From NCBI GenBank assembly GCA_040755055.1, contig JBFMBS010000001.1:1-64000 (forward strand): a DNA stretch of 64,000 nt. Direction: 5' to 3'. Shown piece by piece: positions 33,777 to 42,144 of this stretch. The stretch is from DYJK01 sp040755055. GTDB lineage: Bacteria > Bacteroidota > Ignavibacteria > Ignavibacteriales > Melioribacteraceae. The position numbers and the translations under genes are program-made. The notes beneath the pieces were generated by a model. It was not told the origin of the DNA and made no database searches. It worked only from the letters and a program-made list of their open reading frames with translations. Position 1 is the first letter of the stretch. Each line of letters starts with the position of its first letter.

Positions 33777-34940
33777 CTATTTAATTATGCTTGTGCCGCT
33801 GTTAATTTTTGTAACATAAGTTTTTGCGTCAAGATTAAATTTCTTTTTGTAATCCGCCATTATTTTTTTGCTGACCTCCTCAATCGCATCGTTTTCAATA
33901 AGATTAATAGTACATCCGCCAAATCCGCCCCCCATCATTCTTGATCCGTAAATCTTAGGGTTATCAATTGTTTGTTCGACCAAATAATCAAGCTCTTTAC
34001 AGCTCACTTCATAATCTTCACTCAAGCCCTTATGTGTTTGATACATAAATTCACCAAAAGCTGTTAAATCTTTTTGAATAAGCTTATCACACGCTGCTAA
34101 TAATCGATAATTCTCTTCAACTGCATATTTGCATCTTTTGTAAACAACCGGATCTAATTTTGTTTTAAACTCATTAATCATTTCAATAGAAACATCCCTC
34201 AAACTGTTAACCTTGTTATAAACTTTCTTTATTGAGTCAACACCTTCATTACATTCCATCCTTCTCTTATTGTATTCAGATGACGCAAGAGAATGCGAAA
34301 CTCCGGTATCAAACAGAACTATCGAAACATTATCAAATTCAAACGGAAAATATTCATACCCTAGAGAACGGCAGTCGATACGCAGAACATTTCCTTTATG
34401 TCCAAAAATGTTGATGTACTGGTCCATAATTCCGCACTTAACACCTACAAATTCATTTTCGGCTTTTTGAGCAAGCTTAACAAGTTCAAGTTTATCGATG
34501 CCAAGATTAAAAATGTGATTGAGTGTAAAAGCCAAACCACCTTCAATTGCCGCCGAGGAAGATAAACCGGCGCCGATTGGAATATCTCCGCCGAAGACAC
34601 AATTAAATCCTTTAAGCTTAAGTCCATTTTTGTTTAACTGGTCCACAACACCCATCAAATAATTTGGCCAATGTTTATTTGTGAATTGAGGATTGTCAAC
34701 ATCGAACTCGTGCGAATCACCAAGATCATAAGAAATTAATTTGCATTGATTATCATCCCGTGGTGATATTGCAAAGTAAATGGCTTTATCAATAGCCGCC
34801 GGCAGAACAAATCCGTTATTATAATCCGTATGTTCGCCAATCAGATTCACACGTCCCGGTGATCGTATAATTAGAGGAGTTGCATTAAAAGTTTCCTTAA
34901 ACTTTTTTTCAATCTTTTCGAGTAGCAGCATATCGATCAC
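33777..34940 (-). CDS. galK: Galactokinase
   Basis: A 387-aa GHMP kinase. Galactokinase signature: RSPGRVNLIGEHTDYNNGFV (about residues 24-43). ATP-binding motif: DIPIGAGLSSSAAIEGGLAF (about 115-134). C-terminal motif: GSRMMGGGFGGCTINLIEN (about 335). It phosphorylates galactose at C1 with ATP, the entry step of the Leloir pathway. The start is a GTG overlapping the stop of the small membrane protein (GTGA); an in-frame ATG three codons later also fits. Located between the symporter side and galT. Confidence 0.97.
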   Translation of the reverse strand: MIDMLLLEKIEKKFKETFNATPLIIRSPGRVNLIGEHTDYNNGFVLPAAIDKAIYFAISPRDDNQCKLISYDLGDSHEFDVDNPQFTNKHWPNYLMGVVDQLNKNGLKLKGFNCVFGGDIPIGAGLSSSAAIEGGLAFTLNHIFNLGIDKLELVKLAQKAENEFVGVKCGIMDQYINIFGHKGNVLRIDCRSLGYEYFPFEFDNVSIVLFDTGVSHSLASSEYNKRRMECNEGVDSIKKVYNKVNSLRDVSIEMINEFKTKLDPVVYKRCKYAVEENYRLLAACDKLIQKDLTAFGEFMYQTHKGLSEDYEVSCKELDYLVEQTIDNPKIYGSRMMGGGFGGCTINLIENDAIEEVSKKIMADYKKKFNLDAKTYVTKINSGTSIIK

Positions 34941-35137
34941 ACCGTTTGATTTTTATTTTTCAAGTACATCAATAACCCAAAAACAATCATTACACTGCCC
35001 CACCAAATGCCCGGGTGTGTTCCGCTTAATACTGTTTTTATTTCAGGGGGATTGATTAGCTGGTACAAACCGGTTAGTAAAATCAGTACACCGATTATCA
35101 TCAATATTAATCCAACAAAGAACCAAATTGGTTTCAT
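34937..35137 (-). CDS. Small two-segment membrane protein
   Basis: A 66-aa hydrophobic protein with two likely membrane helices, about 5-27 (WFFVGLILMIIGVLILLTGL) and 44-60 (GIWWGSVMIVFGLLMYL), joined by a short loop with PPEIKTVLSGTHPG. No family was recognised with certainty. It lies between the sugar symporter (31 bases after its stop) and galK (overlapping it by four bases), so it is part of the operon. It might assist the transporter, but similar tiny proteins sit beside sugar symporters without proven function. Confidence 0.75.
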   Translation of the reverse strand: MKPIWFFVGLILMIIGVLILLTGLYQLINPPEIKTVLSGTHPGIWWGSVMIVFGLLMYLKNKNQTV

Positions 35138-35168
35138 AAACTTTCTCCTTTTATCTTCAACAGATTAA

Positions 35169-36830
35169 TTACCAAAACAATAGATTAAGAATAATAAATA
35201 CCAGGACAGAAATTATTGCAACGAATTCCGGTCTTTTTATAAACGGTAAATGAGCATCATGTTTTTCTTCCGTTAATCCCTTCACCAGTCCGACCAGTTC
35301 CTCTTTCGGTTTTTTCTTGGTGAAAAGACTAATGATAATTGTTAGCGCAAAACATATTAGCCATGCCCACCAAGCACGCCAAAAATTTGCTGCCATATCG
35401 CTTTGTACGGAGGACATCGTAATTATACTTTCATTGAACCACTGAAATTTTACACCCATCCATAAAAAGAACGACGATAACATTCCCGCAACTAATCCCC
35501 AGAAAGCACCGTTTGGAGTTATCCACCATACGAACATACCAAGCAGCATTGTTGCAAATAGCGGTGCATTAACCCATGAAAAAATTGCTTGCATATAATC
35601 CATAATACTTGGAAAACTTTTTGCCCAATACGCTGTGCCAAGAGAAATTACAACTCCAACTATTGTTGATACACGCCCCATCCATAGTAAATGTTGATCG
35701 GATGCTTTTTTGTTCAACACTGATTTATAGATATCATACGTCCATACTGTATTAAAAGCACTGATATTACCGGCTTGCCCGGCCATGAACCCGGCAAGTA
35801 GCGCCGTTACTCCAAGTCCAACCAATCCTGATGGATAATATCTTTTAATCAACATGGGGAGAGCTGAATCGTAATTGATCTGCCCGCCATCCTCCAAAAG
35901 TTTGAAACCACTGTCAGGATCATTCGAAAGTGCAATTGCAATCAAACCGGCAAGTATTACAATAAACGGCAGCGCCATTTTAAAAAAGGATGCAAGTAGC
36001 GGAGTCATTCTTGCAGCACGCAAATCTTTTGCCGAGAATGCTCGCTGCACCACGAGAAAGTCCGTTGTCCAATATCCAAACGATAAAACAAATCCTAATC
36101 CTAATACTATCCCGGCCCAATGAATAAACATTCCATTTTGAGTTGGGTCACCTGAAGTTGACCAGAGTGTATTCATCGAATCGGGTAATCGATTTAGAAT
36201 TTGATCGAGACTTCCGATTTCAATTATTCCAAGTATGGAAACGAGAAACAAACCGAACCAGATTAAAAAGAATTGTATTATTTCGGTAAAGATTGCCGAC
36301 ATCAAACCGCTTAATGTAACGTATGCTGCAACCGTAATGGCAGAAGCCCACATGCTCACATCCCAATTCCATCCTAAAAATGTGTGAAGAACTAACGCCA
36401 TTGCATAGAGATTGATTCCAGAAACAAGTAGAGTCATTATTGCAAATGCAATTCCGTTTAGCACCCTTGTCTTTTCATCAAAACGCAGTTTTAAGTAGCC
36501 AGGGATTGATTTTATTTTGCTGCTGTAATAAAACGGCATCATGTAAATTCCTAGAAATACCATTGCGGGGATTGCACCGATCCAATAAAAATGTGCAACG
36601 TACATACCGTATTTAAATGTATTGCCGGTCATACCAAGAAGTTCTAGGGCACCAAGATTAGCGGAAAGAAAAGCGAGTCCGGCTACCCAGGACGAGTTTT
36701 TACGGCCGGCCAGAAAAAAATCTTCTTCGCTTGTAGTGAATTTGCGGAGGTAAAGACCGATACCAAGTACAAATCCAAAATAAATAAGAATAATTGCCCA
36801 ATCGATAAAGGTTAGTCCTATGGTTTCCAT
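35169..36830 (-). CDS. Sodium/sugar symporter of the SSS family
   Basis: A 553-aa integral membrane protein with about 14 helices. Recognisable SSS features: TSEEDFFLAGRKNSSWVAGL (about residues 32-51), GALELLGMTGNTFKYGMYVA in the first core helices, and the sodium-solute symporter signature region around GMFIHWAGIVLGLGFVLSFGYWTTDF. The sequence is of the SglT/vSGLT type. In this locus galactose (or glucose) is the likely substrate. AAGGAAAA lies before the ATG. It is the first gene after lacI and probably controlled by it. Confidence 0.92.
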   Translation of the reverse strand: METIGLTFIDWAIILIYFGFVLGIGLYLRKFTTSEEDFFLAGRKNSSWVAGLAFLSANLGALELLGMTGNTFKYGMYVAHFYWIGAIPAMVFLGIYMMPFYYSSKIKSIPGYLKLRFDEKTRVLNGIAFAIMTLLVSGINLYAMALVLHTFLGWNWDVSMWASAITVAAYVTLSGLMSAIFTEIIQFFLIWFGLFLVSILGIIEIGSLDQILNRLPDSMNTLWSTSGDPTQNGMFIHWAGIVLGLGFVLSFGYWTTDFLVVQRAFSAKDLRAARMTPLLASFFKMALPFIVILAGLIAIALSNDPDSGFKLLEDGGQINYDSALPMLIKRYYPSGLVGLGVTALLAGFMAGQAGNISAFNTVWTYDIYKSVLNKKASDQHLLWMGRVSTIVGVVISLGTAYWAKSFPSIMDYMQAIFSWVNAPLFATMLLGMFVWWITPNGAFWGLVAGMLSSFFLWMGVKFQWFNESIITMSSVQSDMAANFWRAWWAWLICFALTIIISLFTKKKPKEELVGLVKGLTEEKHDAHLPFIKRPEFVAIISVLVFIILNLLFW

Positions 36831-36884
36831 AAGTTTTCCTTATTACTTATATGATATTTTGTTTAATAGAATTTTTAATCACTG

Positions 36885-37886
36885 TTAAGCCGACTTACGC
36901 ACAATTAATTTTGTATCTAATATTATCGTATCGGTATTAAGTTCATCACTTTCAATCATTTTGATCAACATTTTAGCAGATGTTTCCCCCATTTCAAAAG
37001 AAGGCTGTTCTATTGTGGTAAGCGGAGGATCAACAAGACTTGTTATTTTGTTGTTCGAGAATCCTACTATGGCAATATTATCGGGAATCTTCAACCCGGC
37101 TTCTTTAATTCTTTGATATGCTCCTATTGCTACCGGGTCGTTTACCGCAAAGATTGCATCAGGAATCAAATTCTTCTCCAACAAATAATTCATCGAGTTA
37201 TATCCATCAGATTCGTGTAATCCCCCGGATCGTATAAAATCTTCGGATATATTAATTCCGTTTTGCTGCAACGCTTCTTTATAACCGTTTAATCTTTTTT
37301 TACAAATTGTAAGCGCATCCGGTCCGGCAAAGTGAGCAATCTTTTTGTATCCTTTTCCAATTAGAAATTGTACTGCATCAAAAGCACTCTTTTCATCATC
37401 TACAATTACTTTGCAAGTATTTATTTCATTACATACGCGGTCAAAAAAAACTAGCGGTATTTTTCTATCAATATACTTCTGAAAATGGTGACCATCGGTA
37501 GTGTTCTGCGAAATCGATACAATTAACCCGGCTACCCTCTGGTTGATCATTGCACCGGCGTTAATAATTTCTCTTTCATAACTCTCGTTGGATTGCGAAA
37601 CAATAATTGTGTAACCGGATTGGTATGCAACTTCTTCTATTCCGCTAATAGCCGATGAAAAAAAATCATGTTTAATTTCCGGGACGATAACACCAATTAC
37701 GGATGTGCGGTTCTTCTTTAAACTCCTTGCTATTGGATTAGGAATATAATTTAACTCTTCCGCAAGTTGTTTTACTTTAAGTTTAGTTTCTTTGTTAATA
37801 TCAGGGTGATCGCTCAGGGCGCGCGATACTGTAGAAGAAGAAATGTTCAGTTTTTTAGCAATGTCATTTATTGTAGCATGTTTCAT
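36885..37886 (-). CDS. LacI-family transcriptional repressor
   Basis: About 333 aa. The N-terminal helix-turn-helix is ATINDIAKKLNISSSTVSRA, followed by the hinge helix IPNPIARSLKKNRT. The periplasmic-binding-protein-like core has SVIGVIVPEIKHDFF and VIVDDEKSAFDAVQFLIGKG. I place the start at the ATG at 37886 (MKHATIND...); an in-frame upstream start adds 18 residues not found in LacI proteins and would read through an operator-like palindrome. It heads the galactose cluster, so galactose or a galacto-oligosaccharide is a plausible inducer. The signal is not shown by sequence. Confidence 0.93.
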   Translation of the reverse strand: MKHATINDIAKKLNISSSTVSRALSDHPDINKETKLKVKQLAEELNYIPNPIARSLKKNRTSVIGVIVPEIKHDFFSSAISGIEEVAYQSGYTIIVSQSNESYEREIINAGAMINQRVAGLIVSISQNTTDGHHFQKYIDRKIPLVFFDRVCNEINTCKVIVDDEKSAFDAVQFLIGKGYKKIAHFAGPDALTICKKRLNGYKEALQQNGINISEDFIRSGGLHESDGYNSMNYLLEKNLIPDAIFAVNDPVAIGAYQRIKEAGLKIPDNIAIVGFSNNKITSLVDPPLTTIEQPSFEMGETSAKMLIKMIESDELNTDTIILDTKLIVRKSA

Positions 37887-37899
37887 ATCAAACGTTCCC

Positions 37900-37911
37900 G
37901 CAAACGATTGC
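37900..37911. promoter_or_regulatory. LacI-type operator in the repressor's own leader
   Basis: GCAAACGATTGC is a near-palindrome centred on CG, the classic form of LacI-family operators (related to TGNAANCGNTTNCA). It lies 14 bases upstream of the lacI ATG and in the 102-base gap shared with the divergent methyltransferase gene. Autorepression is the natural reading. No second copy was found by eye in the cluster. Confidence 0.6.
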
Positions 37912-37988
37912 AATATAGGTTTTTCGCACTTTTCAGTCAAGAATAAAAATTTGCTAATCTTTTAAATGTCGGTACACGAATTATTTGT

Positions 37989-39230
37989 ATGTTTGAACCA
38001 ATAATTTACCGAACAAAAATTGTGAACAAGGACTCATTGAGTAACTTCTTATACCAACAAAAGAATGAATTCTTTGCCCAGGTGCCGGGAATGATGGAAG
38101 AGGTTTGTCGGGAAGAATTAATTGAACTTGGTGCAAAAAATACAAGGATTGCATATCGGGGAATTTATTTTGAAACAGATCAGCATATACTTTACAAAAT
38201 CAATTATACATCTCGATTAATATCGCGTGTGCTAGCTCCGCTAGTTGCTTTTTCTTGCTACAACGGTGAAGATCTTAAAAGAATTGCAAAAAAAATCCAT
38301 TGGGAAAAAATATTTTCCGTTGATAAAACATTTGCAATTACATCTTCGGTTACAAAGAGCCATATCACCAATTCTTTATTTGCTTCACAAGCATTAAAGG
38401 ATGGAATTGCCGATTACTTCCGCAAAGTATCCAACGGTAAAAGACCGGATGTTAACACAGTTAATCCAGATGTAAGATTAAACCTCTTCATCGAAAAGGA
38501 TAGAGCAATTCTAAGTTTGGATACATCGGGGGAATCACTTCATAAAAGAGGTTACAGATTATTAGCCGGTGAAGCACCAATGCAAGAAACATTGGCGGCA
38601 GCAATTATCAGGTTAAGCAAATGGAACGGAGAAACTCCTTTATTAGATTGTATGTGCGGCTCCGGAACAATATTGTGTGAAGCGTTGATGCATTATTGCA
38701 ATATACCGGCACAAAAATTACGAACTAACTTTGGTTTCTTTTATCTTCCCGATTTTGATAAAAAAATCTGGATGAGTATTAAAAAGGAAGCAGATGAAAA
38801 AATCCGTCCGTTGCCAAAAGGAATGATAAACGGAAGCGACAAATCCCAGAAGATATTGCAAGTAGCTAAAGAAAATTTATCGCGTCTTCCTTATTCGGAA
38901 AATGTTTCCCTTACATGCCGTCCATTTCAGCATATTAGTAAATTTGAAAATGGAATTTTAATAACTAACCCACCTTATGGTATACGGCTTGGCGAAAAGG
39001 AGGAGGTTCAAAATCTCTATAAGGAACTTGGTGATTTTCTAAAACAGAAATGTAACGGAACTTCCGCGTTTATTTATACCGGCGATCCATCTCTTAGAAA
39101 ATCAATTGGTTTGAAAACAACTCGAAGAACCCCTTTAGTAAACGGTAAACTTGAAGGTGTACTGTTGCAGATAGATAGTTACGAAGGAACAAAAAGAAAA
39201 CATTTCAGGGAAGAATTTTCAGAAAATTAA
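37989..39230 (+). CDS. RlmL-like THUMP-domain RNA methyltransferase
   Basis: A 413-aa class I methyltransferase of the YcbY-N/RlmL and Trm14 type. N-terminal part: FFAQVPGMMEEVCREELIEL, then a THUMP domain (about 70-165; KIHWEKIFSVDKTFAI and NLFIEKDRAILSLDTSGESL, KRGYR). SAM-binding: LLDCMCGSGTILCEALM. Catalytic motif IV: ILITNPPYGIRLGE. These enzymes make m2G in 23S rRNA or tRNA. It lacks the second methyltransferase domain of full RlmKL. The start may instead be the TTG at 38037, which has AAGGA just upstream and removes an odd 16-residue tail. Divergent from lacI and unlikely to be part of galactose use. Confidence 0.9.
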   Translation: MFEPIIYRTKIVNKDSLSNFLYQQKNEFFAQVPGMMEEVCREELIELGAKNTRIAYRGIYFETDQHILYKINYTSRLISRVLAPLVAFSCYNGEDLKRIAKKIHWEKIFSVDKTFAITSSVTKSHITNSLFASQALKDGIADYFRKVSNGKRPDVNTVNPDVRLNLFIEKDRAILSLDTSGESLHKRGYRLLAGEAPMQETLAAAIIRLSKWNGETPLLDCMCGSGTILCEALMHYCNIPAQKLRTNFGFFYLPDFDKKIWMSIKKEADEKIRPLPKGMINGSDKSQKILQVAKENLSRLPYSENVSLTCRPFQHISKFENGILITNPPYGIRLGEKEEVQNLYKELGDFLKQKCNGTSAFIYTGDPSLRKSIGLKTTRRTPLVNGKLEGVLLQIDSYEGTKRKHFREEFSEN

Positions 39231-39233
39231 AAC

Positions 39234-39260
39234 CCCGGCTACAAATTACTCACAACCGGG
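39234..39260 (-). terminator. Terminator of the DUF5916 gene
   Basis: On the minus strand CCCGG and CCGGG pair around a 17-base loop, with flanking A-T pairs, and GTTTTAATTTT follows. It lies just past the stop of the DUF5916 gene and also at the end of the convergent methyltransferase gene, so it may serve both. Confidence 0.5.
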
Positions 39261-39279
39261 ATTATCCCCCACGCTTTCG

Positions 39280-41955
39280 TTATACGCCGAACCAATAAGT
39301 CAGCTTCAACATAAAAATGTTGTCTGGCTTAACATCAAATAAACGGTTCATAGAATTACCAAATTGAAATTCCCCGGATGGATCAATTTCTTGTCTGCTT
39401 TGTGTCCAAACGAAATAGAGAGCCGAACCGGGTAAATATTCCCAACGTAGAACCGCACTCCCGCGAAGAGAAATATAATTGAAATCCGGGTTGCCTATAG
39501 TATATGGATTAGATGGACCGCTGCCATCAGCATCAAGAGTATATGATGTATTGCCGTTCCCGGTAATCGTTTCATTGAGTGTTGATTCTTCGTCACCAAA
39601 TTTTAAGAAATCAAACGTTCTCGGTTTTTTCAATGCTTTGAAATCATAATAATTCCCGGATGCAATTAACGGTTGAAGATAAACCTGGAAACTAAGCTTA
39701 GGACTTAAAATCCAATCGGCACGAATATCAGCTACAAGAGTAGTCTGATCTAAATTTGCAAACACATATCTCTTACCGTAAGTATCGGTAGCCACAGCGT
39801 CGCTAAAAGCTGTCACCCATTGTGCTTTATAGTTATCTTTATATAATTCGGGTCCAACAGTTAAAGTCAATGTTGGTGTGGCTTTAAACTCAACTGATGT
39901 ATAAAAATATTTTGATTCAGCATCATCACCAACTCTTAAGCTACCGCCAACATTCAGAACCCACCATTTACGATTGTCTGTAAACAAATTAAGATTGAAT
40001 ACACGGCTAATCGGATTTAGTGTAAGTGGTCCGCCCCTGGTCCGGCGTGAATTAAAGGTGTACGGATTATAAGTCATATTGATATTACCGCCGTAATAAA
40101 TATCTCTAAGCGTAATGTATGTACCGACAAAATAACCTTGGGCAATTTTGTTTCCGCCAAAATCAAAATTGGCAAAAGTTGCTGCATTTACTCCAGCCCA
40201 TTGATATAGTGATGTTGGTTCATTCCATCTGTACGACATCAGGAAATGTGCATTAATAAGATCACTGTACGAACCGAAACCTAAATCATTTACTTCAAAT
40301 TCTGGACTAAGAAATCCTACAGCAGCATTAAATGTAAATTGACCACGATTTTTATTCAGCATAAATCTTCCGGCATACCCGGTTAAAGATGCAGCATTAC
40401 TATCAACATGAATGTAATCAACATCCGGGCGCTGGAAATAGTGACCGGCACTTCTTTGCAGTGATATCATTTTACTTTTATCACCGCTTACGCGCGATAA
40501 ACCGAACCAACCGGTAATAACATAAGTTCTATCATTGTCTAAAAAAGTCCATCCATCTGCGGCAGCAACAAGAGCATCTTTATTAATGTTCTGTTCCAGA
40601 CTTTCATCTTTAAAAAAACGATTGGTAAAGGTTGATAAAAGTCCTATACCTTGCTGGCCGCCATTAAAATCGCGCTGTGCTCTGAAGACCCCGTAATAGG
40701 TTAACGGTTCAATTTCTACTTCGGAACGATTTCCCTGGTAATCGATCTCTGCAAATTCTCTACGGGTAAGAGCGTGAATTGTTCCGACTTTCCAACCATC
40801 AAAAATACTTCCTGAAATTTTTGCGGCACCGAGAATATGAGTTCCCCCCGGAATATCAGCGTAATCATAAACCGGCAAATTTCCTTGTGGTGAACGTCCG
40901 ATCCTTCTGCTGTAAAAAATATTTACTCCGGGCCAATTAAATGACGGATTATTGTTTGTTCCGCCATTACCAAAGCGATAAATGTTAACTCCCTCAGTAA
41001 AGAACGGTCTCTTTTCTTGAAAAGAATATTCAACATCTGTCAGATTAACAATCGCCGGGTCAACTTCAACTTGTCCAAAGTCCGGGTTGATAGTTCCGTT
41101 CAAAGTTAAACTGCTTCCAAGTCCGGCACGTATATCCAAACCAAAGCCGGGCAAATATTTATGCCCGGGGTTAAATGGATCGTTCGAATCATTCCCTATA
41201 AATTCAGCTTTGCCAGTAATGTAAGGTAGAGTTTCAAATCGTGCGGATGGTGTAATACCTTCAATACCAACGAGATCAGGGAACCTTGAGGTAAATCCAT
41301 TTTCATTACGCGGAGTGTAAGCAATCATATCCGTTTCGTTTCTACGGCTGATATATCTTTCAACATTAATTCCCCAAAGTTGGGCATCACCCTCTTTAAA
41401 CCTGAGCTGTGAATACGGAATTTTCATTTCAACAGAATAACCATCTTTATCAATATGCGGAACACCTTCCCAAACAGCATCCCATGAAAGATCGTTTGGC
41501 TGCTTGGCATCATTTTCAATCAAACCATCTGCGAGTGTTCCGGCTGCCGAAACATAAAAAAAGTAACCGTTCCGTTTATCACGGTATGAATCGAGATAAA
41601 GAACGCATCCATCGGATGGATCGCCCCAAATAAAATCGCGCCTTACAAGACGGGCAACAATTGAATCCGGATTGTTATCATAATATTTTGCAGCAAAGTA
41701 AATTGCTTCATCATCGTAAGCAAACCACACTTCGCTACGTTGTGTTGGTGCAACACCTTGTGTTGGTTCTTGCTGTGTCAATTCAGTAAAGCCGGGACGC
41801 TTCCAGATACTTTCGGATAATATACCATCTATTGTAACTTTATCTTGAAGGCGGACTGCAAAGATTTTTTTTGTTGATGTGTTATTTTCTTCGGCTGATA
41901 AATAGAATGATGAAAATAACAGAATGGAAAAAAAGTAAGTTATACCTTTCTTCAT
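39280..41955 (-). CDS. DUF5916 outer-membrane protein with CBM9-like N-terminal domain
   Basis: About 891 aa. A signal peptide (MKKGITYFFSILLFSSFYLS) leads to a CBM9-like beta sandwich (about 30-215): VTIDGILSESIWKRPGFTEL, RSEVWFAYDDEAIYFAAKYY, and VLYLDSYRDKRNGYFFYV. The rest (about 230-891) is a DUF5916-type barrel rich in aromatic beta strands, ending FMLKLTYWFGV with a terminal aromatic residue typical of outer-membrane barrels. Such proteins are common in Bacteroidota; function is uncertain. I use the ATG at 41955, which has GGGGGAG just upstream; a longer reading adds 26 residues before the signal peptide. A -35/-10 pair is at 42005-42033. Confidence 0.9.
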   Translation of the reverse strand: MKKGITYFFSILLFSSFYLSAEENNTSTKKIFAVRLQDKVTIDGILSESIWKRPGFTELTQQEPTQGVAPTQRSEVWFAYDDEAIYFAAKYYDNNPDSIVARLVRRDFIWGDPSDGCVLYLDSYRDKRNGYFFYVSAAGTLADGLIENDAKQPNDLSWDAVWEGVPHIDKDGYSVEMKIPYSQLRFKEGDAQLWGINVERYISRRNETDMIAYTPRNENGFTSRFPDLVGIEGITPSARFETLPYITGKAEFIGNDSNDPFNPGHKYLPGFGLDIRAGLGSSLTLNGTINPDFGQVEVDPAIVNLTDVEYSFQEKRPFFTEGVNIYRFGNGGTNNNPSFNWPGVNIFYSRRIGRSPQGNLPVYDYADIPGGTHILGAAKISGSIFDGWKVGTIHALTRREFAEIDYQGNRSEVEIEPLTYYGVFRAQRDFNGGQQGIGLLSTFTNRFFKDESLEQNINKDALVAAADGWTFLDNDRTYVITGWFGLSRVSGDKSKMISLQRSAGHYFQRPDVDYIHVDSNAASLTGYAGRFMLNKNRGQFTFNAAVGFLSPEFEVNDLGFGSYSDLINAHFLMSYRWNEPTSLYQWAGVNAATFANFDFGGNKIAQGYFVGTYITLRDIYYGGNINMTYNPYTFNSRRTRGGPLTLNPISRVFNLNLFTDNRKWWVLNVGGSLRVGDDAESKYFYTSVEFKATPTLTLTVGPELYKDNYKAQWVTAFSDAVATDTYGKRYVFANLDQTTLVADIRADWILSPKLSFQVYLQPLIASGNYYDFKALKKPRTFDFLKFGDEESTLNETITGNGNTSYTLDADGSGPSNPYTIGNPDFNYISLRGSAVLRWEYLPGSALYFVWTQSRQEIDPSGEFQFGNSMNRLFDVKPDNIFMLKLTYWFGV

Positions 41956-42004
41956 AAGCTCCCCCATTTTGATACTAATTTGACGAAATGTTAATTTGAA
42001 AGTT

Positions 42005-42033
42005 ATTAAAGGGTAAGCCTGTAAAGTTGACAA
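42005..42033 (-). promoter_or_regulatory. Candidate promoter of the DUF5916 gene
   Basis: The minus strand has TTGTCA, 17 bases, then TTTAAT, about 50 bases before the start codon at 41955. It is a reasonable housekeeping promoter but the local base composition is AT-rich, so chance matches are likely. Confidence 0.3.
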
Positions 42034-42144
42034 ATTAATTTGTTTTCGAGTCGTACAGATTTTTACACTACATATTCGAGTGGGATTATTACTCAGTGAA
42101 TATACTTTGGCAACAAAAATTCAATCGGAAGAAATAAGACGGAT

